Assembly: GCA_965208395.1 (NCBI GenBank)
Contig: CBDBON010000002.1
Coordinates: forward strand, 434,001-498,000
DNA from: CBDBON01 sp965208395
Lineage (GTDB): Bacteria; Chloroflexota; Dehalococcoidia; Lucifugimonadales; CBDBON01
Direction: 5' to 3'
DNA: 64,000 nucleotides
This document shows positions 33,515 through 41,737 of the stretch, piece after piece. Position 1 is the stretch's first letter, and each line of letters opens with the position of its first letter. The notes under the pieces were generated by a model, which saw nothing but the letters and a program-made list of their open reading frames with translations, was not told the origin of the DNA and did no database searches. The translations under genes were made by a program, and so were the position numbers.

Positions 33515-34456
33515 ATGTACACACCTACTCAGCCAGAAAAGATCCGGCTCGTCGAGACCTTCCGCAACCTGTTCTACACCCCGCTCTATGCGGCCGTCGG
33601 CGGGGGGTTCTTCTACAGTCATGGACTGAGCGTTCTGCTCAGCACGGCGCCGGCCGGGCTCGGTCCGTTATCCATGCTCAGGGACGGCTCCGCCGACATC
33701 GCACAGACCGGTATCAGCAGGAGCCTGATGGCGCTGGACGAGGGCGACGAGGAGGCCCCGCTGCACTTCGCGGAGATTAACCGCCGCGACGGGTTTTTCA
33801 TCCTGTCACAGAGGCCGGTCGGGGAGTGGTCGTGGAGACAACTGGAGGGCGCCACGCTCATTCCCGTCGGCTTCACGCCGGTCCCGTGGATGTCGCTCAG
33901 GCGGGCGCTGTCTTTGAACGGCGTCGACTCCGGCCGGATCCGCCTGCTGCCCGGCCTGACCGCGGAGACCGCCATGGACAGGTTCAGGAAAGGAGAGGCG
34001 GAGTACATCCACCTTCCCCATCCGCAGGCGCAGGAGCTGATCGATGAGGGGATGGGGTATACCGCCGCCGCCGTAGGGCCGACGCTCGGACACATCTGCT
34101 ACAGCTCCTTCGCATCGTTGCCATCTCTGCTACGGGACAGTCCTGACACGGTCGACCGGTTCGTCGCCGGCTTCCACGACGCCCAGAGGTGGGTCGCCTC
34201 GCACGGTGCTGCCGAGATCGCCGACGCCGTTTCCCCCTTCTTCGCGGACAGGCCCCGCCCGCAGCTCGAACGCGCCATCGAGACCTACAAGCGACAGGAG
34301 ACCTGGGCGGAGGGGCCGTTGATACGTGAGGAGGGGTTCATCGCCATGCGCGACCTGCTGATCGACGGAGGCCTGGTCAAGAGGCACCACCGGTACGACA
34401 GACTCGTCCGCTCCGACTTCGCCCTGCGGGCCATGAGAGAGGTCAGCAGCCTATGA
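33515..34456 (+). CDS. THI5/NMT1-like (SsuA-type) binding-fold protein without signal peptide
   Basis: A 313-residue protein of the NMT1/THI5-like periplasmic-binding fold. Seen: NLFYTPLYAAVGGGFFYSHGL (the family has a P-hYhA…G-F pattern here), PLSMLRDGSADIAQTGIS, and a hinge with ARE-type helices later. Unlike ABC-transporter binding proteins it begins directly (YTPTQPEKIRLVE) without a signal or lipobox, and no permease or ATPase genes are near. It may act in the cytosol, as fungal THI5 does in pyrimidine-precursor synthesis, or as a sensor; the THI5 Cys cluster is not present. Its last 14 bases overlap the convergent phosphatase gene. Confidence 0.72.
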   Translation: MYTPTQPEKIRLVETFRNLFYTPLYAAVGGGFFYSHGLSVLLSTAPAGLGPLSMLRDGSADIAQTGISRSLMALDEGDEEAPLHFAEINRRDGFFILSQRPVGEWSWRQLEGATLIPVGFTPVPWMSLRRALSLNGVDSGRIRLLPGLTAETAMDRFRKGEAEYIHLPHPQAQELIDEGMGYTAAAVGPTLGHICYSSFASLPSLLRDSPDTVDRFVAGFHDAQRWVASHGAAEIADAVSPFFADRPRPQLERAIETYKRQETWAEGPLIREEGFIAMRDLLIDGGLVKRHHRYDRLVRSDFALRAMREVSSL

Positions 34457-35108
34457 CGTGGTAGCTGTCGTTTATGCAGATGGGCGCCCAGCCGGTCCTG
34501 TCGAAGCGGAACCTGGTGATCGAGCAGTTGTCGAGCGCGATCTTCGTGATCAACCCTTCGTCGAATCCCATCAGATAGTGCATCAGGCACTTCGTCGCCG
34601 CGCCGTGGCCGACTACAGCCACCGTCAGCGACTGCACCGAAGCCACGACCTCCTCGTTGTACACGATCTCGTCCTCGATCCAGCCTGACACGCGTCGCTG
34701 CACCATCCTGTGCGACTCGCCCTCGGGCGGGATGAAGTGCGATGCCTTGGTCTTGAGATAGGCGATCAGCTCGGGCGTATAGACCTCGTCGGCGCGGAGC
34801 CCTCGCCAGCCGGGCATCTGCTGCTCGATCAGCGCGTCCACTCTCGGAAAGGGGCGGTCCCCCTCTCCCATCGCCTCCAGCATCGTCTCCGTGGTCTGGA
34901 CCGCCCTGACCAGGCTGGAGCTGTAGACGCGGTCGAACGATTTCCCCTCTCTCTTCAGCCTCTCACCGAGGCGCCGGGCCTGGACGAACCCGCGGTCGGT
35001 GAGCGGAGAGTCGAAGTCGGCCCCCGCGACGAATCCCGGGGAGGCGTTCGACTGAGACTCGCCGTGTCGTATGAAGTAGAATTCGCACTCGAAGTCCTGA
35101 TGTATCAA
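34443..35108 (-). CDS. Histidine phosphatase (phosphoglycerate-mutase-like)
   Basis: A 221-residue histidine phosphatase. Seen: the phosphohistidine motif FYFIRHGESQSNASPG, SPLTDRGFVQARRLGERL, VYSSSLVRAVQTTE and the second catalytic His in VAVVGHGAATKCLMHY. It hydrolyses or transfers phosphate through a His intermediate; the substrate is not predictable. There is no ATG near the conserved start; TTG at 35108 lies 9 bases after GGAGGAG and gives a start six to nine residues before the RHG motif, as expected. It ends convergently inside the THI5-like gene. Confidence 0.88.
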   Translation of the reverse strand: MIHQDFECEFYFIRHGESQSNASPGFVAGADFDSPLTDRGFVQARRLGERLKREGKSFDRVYSSSLVRAVQTTETMLEAMGEGDRPFPRVDALIEQQMPGWRGLRADEVYTPELIAYLKTKASHFIPPEGESHRMVQRRVSGWIEDEIVYNEEVVASVQSLTVAVVGHGAATKCLMHYLMGFDEGLITKIALDNCSITRFRFDRTGWAPICINDSYHVIGC

Positions 35109-35167
35109 CGGTCGTTTCTCCTCCCGGTTAGGCTGTGCTGGTTGACCGAATCGATTGTAGTCGATAC

Positions 35168-35195
35168 TTGCCGATGGAGACCATGCGGTTATAAT
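35168..35195 (+). promoter_or_regulatory. Sigma70-like promoter of the SDR-CvpA operon, with leader hairpin
   Basis: TTGCCG (35168-35173), 16-base spacer, perfect TATAAT (35190-35195). A 7-bp perfect hairpin (CGCCCGC-TT-GCGGGCG, 35224-35239) follows in the leader just before the GGAGG ribosome site of the first SDR gene. Confidence 0.65.
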
Positions 35196-35257
35196 GGGGG
35201 CCGTGTCAGATAGGAGCACTCTACGCCCGCTTGCGGGCGGATAGACGGAGGTAGCAG

Positions 35258-36181
35258 ATGGGAGACCGATTGGCAGGAAAGGTGGCGGTCGTCACCGGGG
35301 CGGGCCGAGGCATCGGCCGAGGAGTGGCGCGGCTGTTGGCTGAAGAGGGGGCGACCGTTGTCGTCAACGATGTGGGGGCCGAGGTCGACGGTGTCGGCTC
35401 CTCGCAGGCGCCGGCAGACCGGGTTGTCGAGGAGATAAGGGCCAACGGCGGCCAGGCAGCCGCGAGCTACGACGATGTCGCCACCATGGATGGTGCGGAG
35501 AACGTCATCAGGACGGCCGTCGACAGCTATGGGCAGCTGGACGTGCTGGTCAACAGCGTGGGCTGCATCCGAGACCGGATGATCTACCAGATGACGCCGG
35601 AGGAGTGGGACGTCGCCATCCGCAACAACCTGAAGGCGATGTTCGCACCGACCAAGTTCGCCGCAATCCTCTTCCGGCAGCAGCGCAGCGGGCGCGTAGT
35701 CAACATGGTATCCGACGCCGGCCTGGGAGACATCGGCAGATCGAACTACGCGGCGGCATCGGAGGGAGCGATAGGACTGACGCGCACCGTGGCGCGAGAC
35801 CTGGGCAAATACGGCGTCACCTGCAACGGCATCTCGCCGCTCGTGGAGACCCGTCTCTTTCCTGGAACGGTCGACGAGTACCGGGTGGTCGACTGGCCGC
35901 TCCCGACCCCGGACCAGAGGGCCGGCATCGGCCCCTCCCCGGCGGTGTCAGAGTGGGACGGCCCGGGCTCCCCTGACGATCCGGACAACGTGGCTCCTCT
36001 CGCCGTCTACCTGTCGACCTACGCCTCTCCCAACATAAACGGCTACATATTCGGAGTCCGGAGGGGCGGTATCTTCCTCTACTCCAACCCTGAGGTGGAG
36101 AGGTCCATCGACAAGTGGGGCACGTTCACGATGGACGAGATGGACGTGCTGGTGCCCAAGATGATCGGAACCGGGTTCTAA
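35258..36181 (+). CDS. SDR-family protein with altered catalytic Lys (YxxxS)
   Basis: A 307-residue short-chain dehydrogenase/reductase. The cofactor loop is TGAGRGIGRG, with NDVGAEV and LVNSVG following. It is the longer form related to multifunctional 3-hydroxyacyl-CoA dehydrogenases (insert EVDGVGSSQAPADRVVEEI). The catalytic region is VSDAGLGDIGRSNYAAASEG: Ser151 and Tyr164 are present, but the Lys expected four residues after Tyr is Ser168. The next gene is a close relative with a normal YASAK. Loss of this Lys usually weakens or abolishes catalysis, so it may be a partner or regulatory subunit of the second SDR (inference). ATG 35258 behind GGAGG. Confidence 0.88.
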   Translation: MGDRLAGKVAVVTGAGRGIGRGVARLLAEEGATVVVNDVGAEVDGVGSSQAPADRVVEEIRANGGQAAASYDDVATMDGAENVIRTAVDSYGQLDVLVNSVGCIRDRMIYQMTPEEWDVAIRNNLKAMFAPTKFAAILFRQQRSGRVVNMVSDAGLGDIGRSNYAAASEGAIGLTRTVARDLGKYGVTCNGISPLVETRLFPGTVDEYRVVDWPLPTPDQRAGIGPSPAVSEWDGPGSPDDPDNVAPLAVYLSTYASPNINGYIFGVRRGGIFLYSNPEVERSIDKWGTFTMDEMDVLVPKMIGTGF

Positions 36182-36228
36182 GAGCCGTACACCAGAAGAC
36201 AGCAAGACGCGGAAGCGAGGTTCGACAA

Positions 36229-37194
36229 ATGGGGAACAGACTTGAGGGAAGGGTGGCCATCGTGACCGGAGCGGGGCGCGGCATTGGCAGGGAGGTGGCC
36301 CTGCTGCTGGCCGAGGAGGGGGCGTCCGTCGTCGTCAACGACCTCGGCGGCGCGGTGGACGGTACGGGAGACTCTTCAGGTCCGGCAGACGAGGTCGTGC
36401 AGGAGATCCGCGCCGAGGGAGGAACCGCCATCGCCTCCGCCGAGTCGGTGGCCGAATTCGAGACGGCCGCGAAGACGGTACAGATGGCGCTCGACGAGTT
36501 CGGACGCGTCGATGTCCTCTGCCACGTGGCCGGCATACTCCGGGACCGGATGGTCTTCAACATGACGGAGCACGAGTGGGACGGAGTGCTGCAGGTGCAC
36601 CTGTACGGCGCCTTCAACATGGTGCGGAACGTCGTTCCGCACATGATAGAGCAGGGGTACGGGCGTATCGTCCTCTTCTCCTCGGGTTCCGGACTGGGCG
36701 CGTCGGGGCAGGCCAACTACGCCTCCGCGAAGGAAGGTATGGTGGGCTTCGCCCGGGCTCTGGCCAGGGAGCTGGGGCCCTTCGGGATTAGCGTGAACGC
36801 GGTCTATCCGGGAGGCGCGACCCGGATGACGGAGACGGTGCCGGACACGGCGCGCCAGATACGGGAGGAGGCCCGCGTGGCTGCCGCCGCGACGGCCACA
36901 GGCGCTCCCGCCATGCAGGCGCAGGGCGCTCCGATCGAGGGGCCGCCAGAGGCGATGGACCCGATTAACAACGCGCCCAAGTCGGTATATCTCTGTACCG
37001 AAGAGGGCGGCGACATCACCGGCCAGGTGATCGGCGTGAGCGGCTGGCCCATGACCCTGTACGGCCCCCGGCGCGTTGTCAAGAGCATCCACAAGAACGG
37101 ACGCTGGACGCTGGACGAACTTGACGACCTGATCCCAATATCGCTGGCCGCGGGCCTCGTCAACCCGGTGCCGCCCCAACCTCCCAGGAGGTAG
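36229..37194 (+). CDS. SDR-family oxidoreductase (3-hydroxyacyl-CoA dehydrogenase-like)
   Basis: A 321-residue short-chain dehydrogenase closely related to the preceding gene. Cofactor loop TGAGRGIGREV, then NDLGGAVDGTGDSSGPADEV, and a complete Ser-Tyr-Lys set in FSSGSGLGASGQANYASAKE. This insert pattern is typical of peroxisomal-MFE2-like dehydrogenases acting on 3-hydroxyacyl-CoA or similar substrates. ATG 36229 is preferred because the cofactor loop follows at the usual distance; 47 bases separate it from the first SDR. The stop abuts the GTG of the CvpA-like gene, so they are cotranscribed. Confidence 0.9.
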   Translation: MGNRLEGRVAIVTGAGRGIGREVALLLAEEGASVVVNDLGGAVDGTGDSSGPADEVVQEIRAEGGTAIASAESVAEFETAAKTVQMALDEFGRVDVLCHVAGILRDRMVFNMTEHEWDGVLQVHLYGAFNMVRNVVPHMIEQGYGRIVLFSSGSGLGASGQANYASAKEGMVGFARALARELGPFGISVNAVYPGGATRMTETVPDTARQIREEARVAAAATATGAPAMQAQGAPIEGPPEAMDPINNAPKSVYLCTEEGGDITGQVIGVSGWPMTLYGPRRVVKSIHKNGRWTLDELDDLIPISLAAGLVNPVPPQPPRR

Positions 37195-37830
37195 GTGGCA
37201 GACGCCATGAACTGGGTCGACCTGGCGGTGATCGCCATCGTGGCTGTCAGCGCCCTCACCTGCATGAGAGTGGGGGTCGTCGGGGGCGGCGTCACCGCCA
37301 TCGGCGGGATCATCGGCTGGCTGCTCGCCGGACAGTTCGCCGATGACGTAGGTGGACTGTTCGACAACTGGATTCATGCTGACACTGCTGTCACGGTAAT
37401 ATCCTACGCGGCCATCGTCCTGGCCGGCCTCGCAGTAGGCATCTACACGGTCAGGGTCGGCAAGCCCCTGTTAGCGACCTTCACCCTTGGCCTCAGCACG
37501 ATGGCCGACAAGCTGGGCGGACTGGCGATCGGGCTCATCATAGGCCTGGTCATGTCGGCCGCTATGGTCGTCCTCCTGGGCAGGGCGGCCTACAGCTTCG
37601 AGTTGCCCGAAGGAGGGCTCGTCGGGGAGGCGACCACCAAGGTCAGCCGCCAGTTGACTGTCTTGGAAGAGAGAGAGAGATTGGAAAACTCGTTGACCGA
37701 GGCGCGCTTCGTCCGGTCGCTCGTAAAAGTGGCTGACGCGCTGCCTTCGGGCGCTCTCGGATTCATTCCGTCGGACTTCGAAGTAACGTTCGATCTCCTC
37801 AGCGAGGAGATCGAACGGAAAGGCGGATAG
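37195..37830 (+). CDS. CvpA-family membrane protein
   Basis: A 211-residue inner-membrane protein with about four hydrophobic helices (WVDLAVIAIVAVSALTCMRV, VTAIGGIIGWLLAG, TVISYAAIVLAGLAVG, KLGGLAIGLIIGLVMSAAMV) and a soluble C-terminal part. The N-terminal MNWVDLAVIAI is the usual CvpA start, a family linked to colicin V production and envelope stress. The frame starts at GTG 37195; ATG 37207 is the better match to the family and could be the true start. A perfect inverted repeat CTCCTCAGCGAGGAG lies near its 3' end (37796-37810). Confidence 0.78.
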   Translation: MADAMNWVDLAVIAIVAVSALTCMRVGVVGGGVTAIGGIIGWLLAGQFADDVGGLFDNWIHADTAVTVISYAAIVLAGLAVGIYTVRVGKPLLATFTLGLSTMADKLGGLAIGLIIGLVMSAAMVVLLGRAAYSFELPEGGLVGEATTKVSRQLTVLEERERLENSLTEARFVRSLVKVADALPSGALGFIPSDFEVTFDLLSEEIERKGG

Positions 37831-37880
37831 TCTTCCCAACCTCGTCAAACAGCGCCACGTCCCTCAGCTCGCCGGTCCTG

Positions 37881-38366
37881 GTGGTCAACCAGAACTACCA
37901 GCCTCTCAATATCTGCAACGCCCGGCGGGCAATCGTCCTGATAGGCCGCGGCAAGGCGGAGCTTCTCGCCAACGGGCGGGGCGCGGTGAGCAGCGTCTCC
38001 CGCAGCTTTCCCATCCCGTCTGTCATCCGACTGGTCTACATGGTGAAGCGTCCGCTGATGAGGAGGAGGCTGTCTCGGAGAGCGGTATTCTACCGGGACG
38101 GATTCGCCTGCCAGTATTGCGGCAAGGAGACGAGGGAGCTGACGCTCGACCACATCCGTCCTCGCTCGAGGAACGGATCACACGACTGGGAGAATGTGGT
38201 CAGCGCCTGCATCCCCTGCAACCACCGGAAGGCCGGCCTGACTCCCAGAGAGGCTAACATGAGGCTCCGCAAGGAGCCGAAGGCGCCGCGTCCGAACCCG
38301 TACTACATCTTCCACCACAGGCCCATCCTCGACGAGTGGCGTCCCTTCATGCCCTGGGTGGAGTGA
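37881..38366 (+). CDS. HNH endonuclease
   Basis: A 161-residue HNH nuclease of the common bacterial type that begins near VNQNYQPLNICNARRAIVLI. The zinc and active-site region is CQYCGKETRELTLDHIRPRS, then RNGSHDWENVVSACIPCNHR: two CxxC pairs and the H…N…H. The start is GTG 37881, the only usual start in frame; the open frame runs upstream through SSPVL, which homologues also carry, so a non-standard start farther out is possible. It follows CvpA by 50 bases. Its cellular role (repair or defence) is unknown. Confidence 0.85.
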   Translation: MVNQNYQPLNICNARRAIVLIGRGKAELLANGRGAVSSVSRSFPIPSVIRLVYMVKRPLMRRRLSRRAVFYRDGFACQYCGKETRELTLDHIRPRSRNGSHDWENVVSACIPCNHRKAGLTPREANMRLRKEPKAPRPNPYYIFHHRPILDEWRPFMPWVE

Positions 38367-38463
38367 GCAGGCTTGCAGCACGGATGCTCGCGGTCATCAG
38401 GAGGACGAAAGAATCTTCCTTACGCAGGTAGTAAGGTAGTCACACTCTCCTAGGGGTTTCTCG

Positions 38464-40941
38464 TTACGCCGACCCCTGTTCCTCGCCATGGCGCCGGTGT
38501 ATGTCCTCGATTGCCACGTCGAGCTCATCCCACTGGCGCTCTATCATCGAGCGCAGCCGCATATTTTGATACGCGCCCCAGACCGTCATCGCGGGCGGCA
38601 CCACCAGTACGGAGACGATCAGCGAGTAGGCAATCGTGATCGCAGCCGTGATGCCGAACTGCTGGGACGCGGCCAGCGGCGAGGCCGCCAGCACTCCGAT
38701 CCCAAGCGCCGTCGTCAGTGCGGAGCCGAGCAGCGCCGAACCGGTCGTCGCCAGCGTCTGGACCGCCGCCTTCTCAGGGTTGCGCAGTCGCGTGAATTCC
38801 TCGCGGTAGCGATGGATCATGTGGATCGTGTAGTCCACCCCGATCCCGATAGAGAGCGCCGTGATGATCGACGTGATAATCGTGTACGGGATATCCAGGA
38901 GCGCCATGGTGCCCAGCACCGAGATGAGGACGAGCACGGTCGGCCCCACTGCCACAAAGGCCAGCGCCGGCTGGCGCACCGTCAACCAGAAGAAGAATGC
39001 GAGGACGAGGAGGGCCACCACGATGGTCGTGGTGATCGACTCCGTCTGCCGGTCTCTGATCGCGTCCGTCACCGCGAACGAGATGATGCTGTCCGAAGTC
39101 GCCGTGATCGCGTCATCGTCGCCCGACCAGAGCTCCTCTATGTCTCCCTGGAGCGCCTTGCTTGCCTCGGGGTCGCCCGTGTAGGCCGGGAATTGGACCA
39201 GTATGGTGTCGATGCCGTTCGGATCATTGACCAGGGCGTGAGAGAGCGCAGGATCCATGGCTCCGAGCCTGTCGATGAAGTCCTGCATCAGCCCCGGGTC
39301 GAGCCGAATGCCCGCGGAGGCCTCCTCGAAGAGCGCCGCGAGCTCCGGGTCGTACTTGTCGCCGGGCGCACCGCTGTCGGTAATCCAGTCTTGGACGAGA
39401 AGCTCGTACGACGTAATGAGCGGTCCGGCGGCAGCCGGCGGGCGCAGCTGATCGCTTTGGAACGCAATTCCGAGGTCCTGCAGATTCAGGAGCGTGCGGG
39501 CTTCTGTCGCCTCGGCCTTCACGAGAACGCTGGTATTCTCCGTTGAGCCGCCGACGGCCGTGTCCAGCGTGTCCAGGTCTTCCAGCACACTGCCGCCCCT
39601 GGGAAGGAGGTCGCGGATGCTGAACTCCGACTTGATATCGGTGGCTGCATACCCGAGCCCGATCGTCACCGCAACCACGACGATTATGTAAGGCGCGGGT
39701 CTCCTGGTAACCTGTCTCCCCAGGAACTCCGCCACCGGCTGGATGCCGGGCAACGCCCCCGAAATCGGACGGGGCGGCCGCAACGAGCCTCGTGCTTCGC
39801 GCCTCCGATCGATGATCGTCCGTCCGGCGGGAATCAGCGTAAGCATCACTATGAGGCTCAATCCCACGCCCATCCCCGCGATGACGCCGAAATCACCGAC
39901 TATTTCGACCGGGGAGAACAGGCCCACCAGCAGGCTGACGATGGTTGTCACCGCTGCCAGCACCAGCGGAACAGTTACGTTTCGCAGCCCTGTCTGAACG
40001 GCTGCCACCACCTGCTCGCCCTGGTTGCGCTGCTCACGGTAGTGCGAGACCGTCTGGATCGCATAGTCGACAGTGAGGCCGATCACGATGATCGGCACCA
40101 TCGAGGTCAGAGAGTTCGGAGGGCCGGTAAGTCCCAGTCCATTGGGCCCCAGCCAACCCTCGGCTCCCACTATCCAGATCAGCGAGGTCATCAGTCCCGC
40201 GAGCGTGAGCAGCAGGTCTGAGATCGTGCGCATGAAGAGCAGGATCAGCGCGGCGATGAGCAGCAGCGCCAGCCCTATCAGAGGCGCCATCCCCGATTCC
40301 GTGGCCTCCCGGGACTCGTCTTCGAGCACCACGTACGAGATGCTGCTCACACGCAGCGGGCCCTCATCGCCCGACGCGAGTTCATCGATTCTCCGCTCGG
40401 CTTCCTCAACGCGCTCATCGCCCGTGTCGCGCAGCCGGATCGAGGCGACCGCAACCGGTGTGCCGTCCCTGTCGGTCCCGGTCATTGCGTCAAGCGCGGC
40501 GAGAAGCTCGGGAGGGCCGCGGAGATTGTCGATCTCCGCCTGCGTGACTGATCCGAAGCCGTCCACCTGGAGCAGCGCCATGACGAGTGCCGAAGGTGCT
40601 ACGACGGGGTCTGCAGGCGTCAGAAGCTCCCGCACGCCCGGCTCGCCGGCGATCTCTTGCACGAGAGAGGCCATCTGTGTGAGACCGTCGGGCGTCATCG
40701 CTTCTCCACGGAAGAGAAGCGTTACAACCCTCACATCGCCGGAGTCTCCGAACAAGTCATCAATCTGGTCCAGGGCATCGGCGACTGCGCTCCCTTTTGG
40801 AAGCGTCGCCGCAATTTCCGGAGGCGGAGCGCGCAACGTCCCCCCTGCAGCCAGCAAGAGGGTGATGGCGAGAAGGACGGCGAGGGTGATATATGGGCGG
40901 CCCGTGACCAGCCGACTCAGTCCTCTGAGTATATTGTCCAC
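38464..40941 (-). CDS. MMPL/RND-family exporter
   Basis: An 825-residue RND-type membrane protein with two similar halves. Each half has one N-terminal helix, a large extracytoplasmic loop (about 40-215 and 430-640) and a bundle of five more helices: MAPLIGLALLLIAALILLFM and PIIVIGLTVDYAIQTVSHYR in the first half; IVVALLVLAFFFWLTVRQPA and ALSIGIGVDYTIHMIHRYRE in the second. The GLTVDYAIQ and GIGVDYTIH segments carry the Asp of the proton-relay helix. This is the MMPL/hopanoid-type lipid or hydrophobe exporter group. ATG 40941; it is monocistronic and divergent from groES. Confidence 0.88.
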   Translation of the reverse strand: MDNILRGLSRLVTGRPYITLAVLLAITLLLAAGGTLRAPPPEIAATLPKGSAVADALDQIDDLFGDSGDVRVVTLLFRGEAMTPDGLTQMASLVQEIAGEPGVRELLTPADPVVAPSALVMALLQVDGFGSVTQAEIDNLRGPPELLAALDAMTGTDRDGTPVAVASIRLRDTGDERVEEAERRIDELASGDEGPLRVSSISYVVLEDESREATESGMAPLIGLALLLIAALILLFMRTISDLLLTLAGLMTSLIWIVGAEGWLGPNGLGLTGPPNSLTSMVPIIVIGLTVDYAIQTVSHYREQRNQGEQVVAAVQTGLRNVTVPLVLAAVTTIVSLLVGLFSPVEIVGDFGVIAGMGVGLSLIVMLTLIPAGRTIIDRRREARGSLRPPRPISGALPGIQPVAEFLGRQVTRRPAPYIIVVVAVTIGLGYAATDIKSEFSIRDLLPRGGSVLEDLDTLDTAVGGSTENTSVLVKAEATEARTLLNLQDLGIAFQSDQLRPPAAAGPLITSYELLVQDWITDSGAPGDKYDPELAALFEEASAGIRLDPGLMQDFIDRLGAMDPALSHALVNDPNGIDTILVQFPAYTGDPEASKALQGDIEELWSGDDDAITATSDSIISFAVTDAIRDRQTESITTTIVVALLVLAFFFWLTVRQPALAFVAVGPTVLVLISVLGTMALLDIPYTIITSIITALSIGIGVDYTIHMIHRYREEFTRLRNPEKAAVQTLATTGSALLGSALTTALGIGVLAASPLAASQQFGITAAITIAYSLIVSVLVVPPAMTVWGAYQNMRLRSMIERQWDELDVAIEDIHRRHGEEQGSA

Positions 40942-41284
40942 AGTCTAATCTGAGTTCAAGAATCCGGGCCGGGCGTCACGCTGAAGTGCCGTGAGGCGAC
41001 GCGCTTATCTCTATAGCAGGGAGCCGCGGTCTCTTAGCTATCATCACTTCTGGAGGGGCTAAGAGTTGAGAGTATACCGCAAGTTCCGCCGCAATCCAAT
41101 TCTAATTCACTGCCTGTAGCTGTTAAGGGGCCTGCTCGTGGCGAGCCCTCCGGCAAGCTCAGGGCGGACGGACACACATCAGGCCACACTGGGCTCCCGG
41201 AGTGGCGATGACGTTGGCGAATTGCTCCAAAATGCGACCGCTCCGCCGAATGTACGATGGCGCAGACGATCTGTGCTCCTGTCG
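40942..41284. other. Gene-free stretch between MMPL exporter and groES promoter
   Basis: No reading frame here has coding character. It must hold the exporter's promoter on the minus strand (a TATAGA-like box at about 41011-41016 is too weak to call). The right end joins the groES promoter. Confidence 0.5.
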
Positions 41285-41314
41285 TTGACACGCCTGATGT
41301 CGCTGCGCTATCAT
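41285..41314 (+). promoter_or_regulatory. Sigma70-like promoter of groES-groEL
   Basis: Perfect TTGACA (41285-41290), 18-base spacer, TATCAT (41309-41314). The predicted start lies at the left arm of the CIRCE-like repeat that follows at 41320. Confidence 0.75.
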
Positions 41315-41319
41315 GCTGG

Positions 41320-41346
41320 CTAGCAGTCGAGCATGACGACTGCTAG
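41320..41346. promoter_or_regulatory. CIRCE-like HrcA operator (variant arms)
   Basis: Perfect inverted repeat CTAGCAGTC - 9 bases - GACTGCTAG. The 9-N9-9 architecture equals CIRCE (TTAGCACTC-N9-GAGTGCTAA) and each arm matches it at 7 of 9 positions, with the changes mirrored in both arms. It sits at the transcription start of groES, where HrcA would block initiation. Confidence 0.75.
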
Positions 41347-41385
41347 TTTCAGGGAGTCCCAAGAGAGGACAGGAGGTCGTCGCGA

Positions 41386-41691
41386 ATGGCTACTAAGACC
41401 AAGGTCTCGTTCAAGCCCCTCGGCAACAGAGTGGTGATCGAGCCTTCCGAAGCCGAAGAGCAGGTGAGCGCCGGTGGGATCTACATACCCGACACCGCGA
41501 AGGAGAAGCCCCAGGAGGGCACCGTCGTGGCGGTCGGGCCGGGCAGGTTGACCGATGAAGGCAACCGGGTGCCCATGGATGTGCAGGTCGGGGATACGGT
41601 CGTCTACTCCAAGTACTCCGGCACCGAGTACAAAGAGGGCGAAACGGAGTACCTCGTCTTGAGAGAGGACGACATACTCTTCACCAAGTAG
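41386..41691 (+). CDS. groES: Co-chaperonin GroES
   Basis: A 101-residue GroES, the heptameric lid of the GroEL folding chamber. Seen: FKPLGNRVVIEPSEAEEQ at the N-terminus, the mobile-loop region SAGGIYIPDTAKEKPQEG, and VVAVGPGRL, YSKYSGTEYK and LREDDILF later, all at family positions. AGGAGG lies before ATG 41386. It is the first gene of a groES-groEL operon under a strong promoter and a CIRCE-like operator. Confidence 0.98.
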   Translation: MATKTKVSFKPLGNRVVIEPSEAEEQVSAGGIYIPDTAKEKPQEGTVVAVGPGRLTDEGNRVPMDVQVGDTVVYSKYSGTEYKEGETEYLVLREDDILFTK

Positions 41692-41737
41692 TCACTGTAG
41701 GCTGACAGCGAACAGACACTCACGTTAGGAGGGGGTA

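Noticed and set aside
37796..37810. Inverted repeat CTCCTCAGCGAGGAG at the CvpA 3' end as terminator
   Set aside because: It lies within the coding sequence and no T-tract follows; transcription probably continues into the HNH gene.
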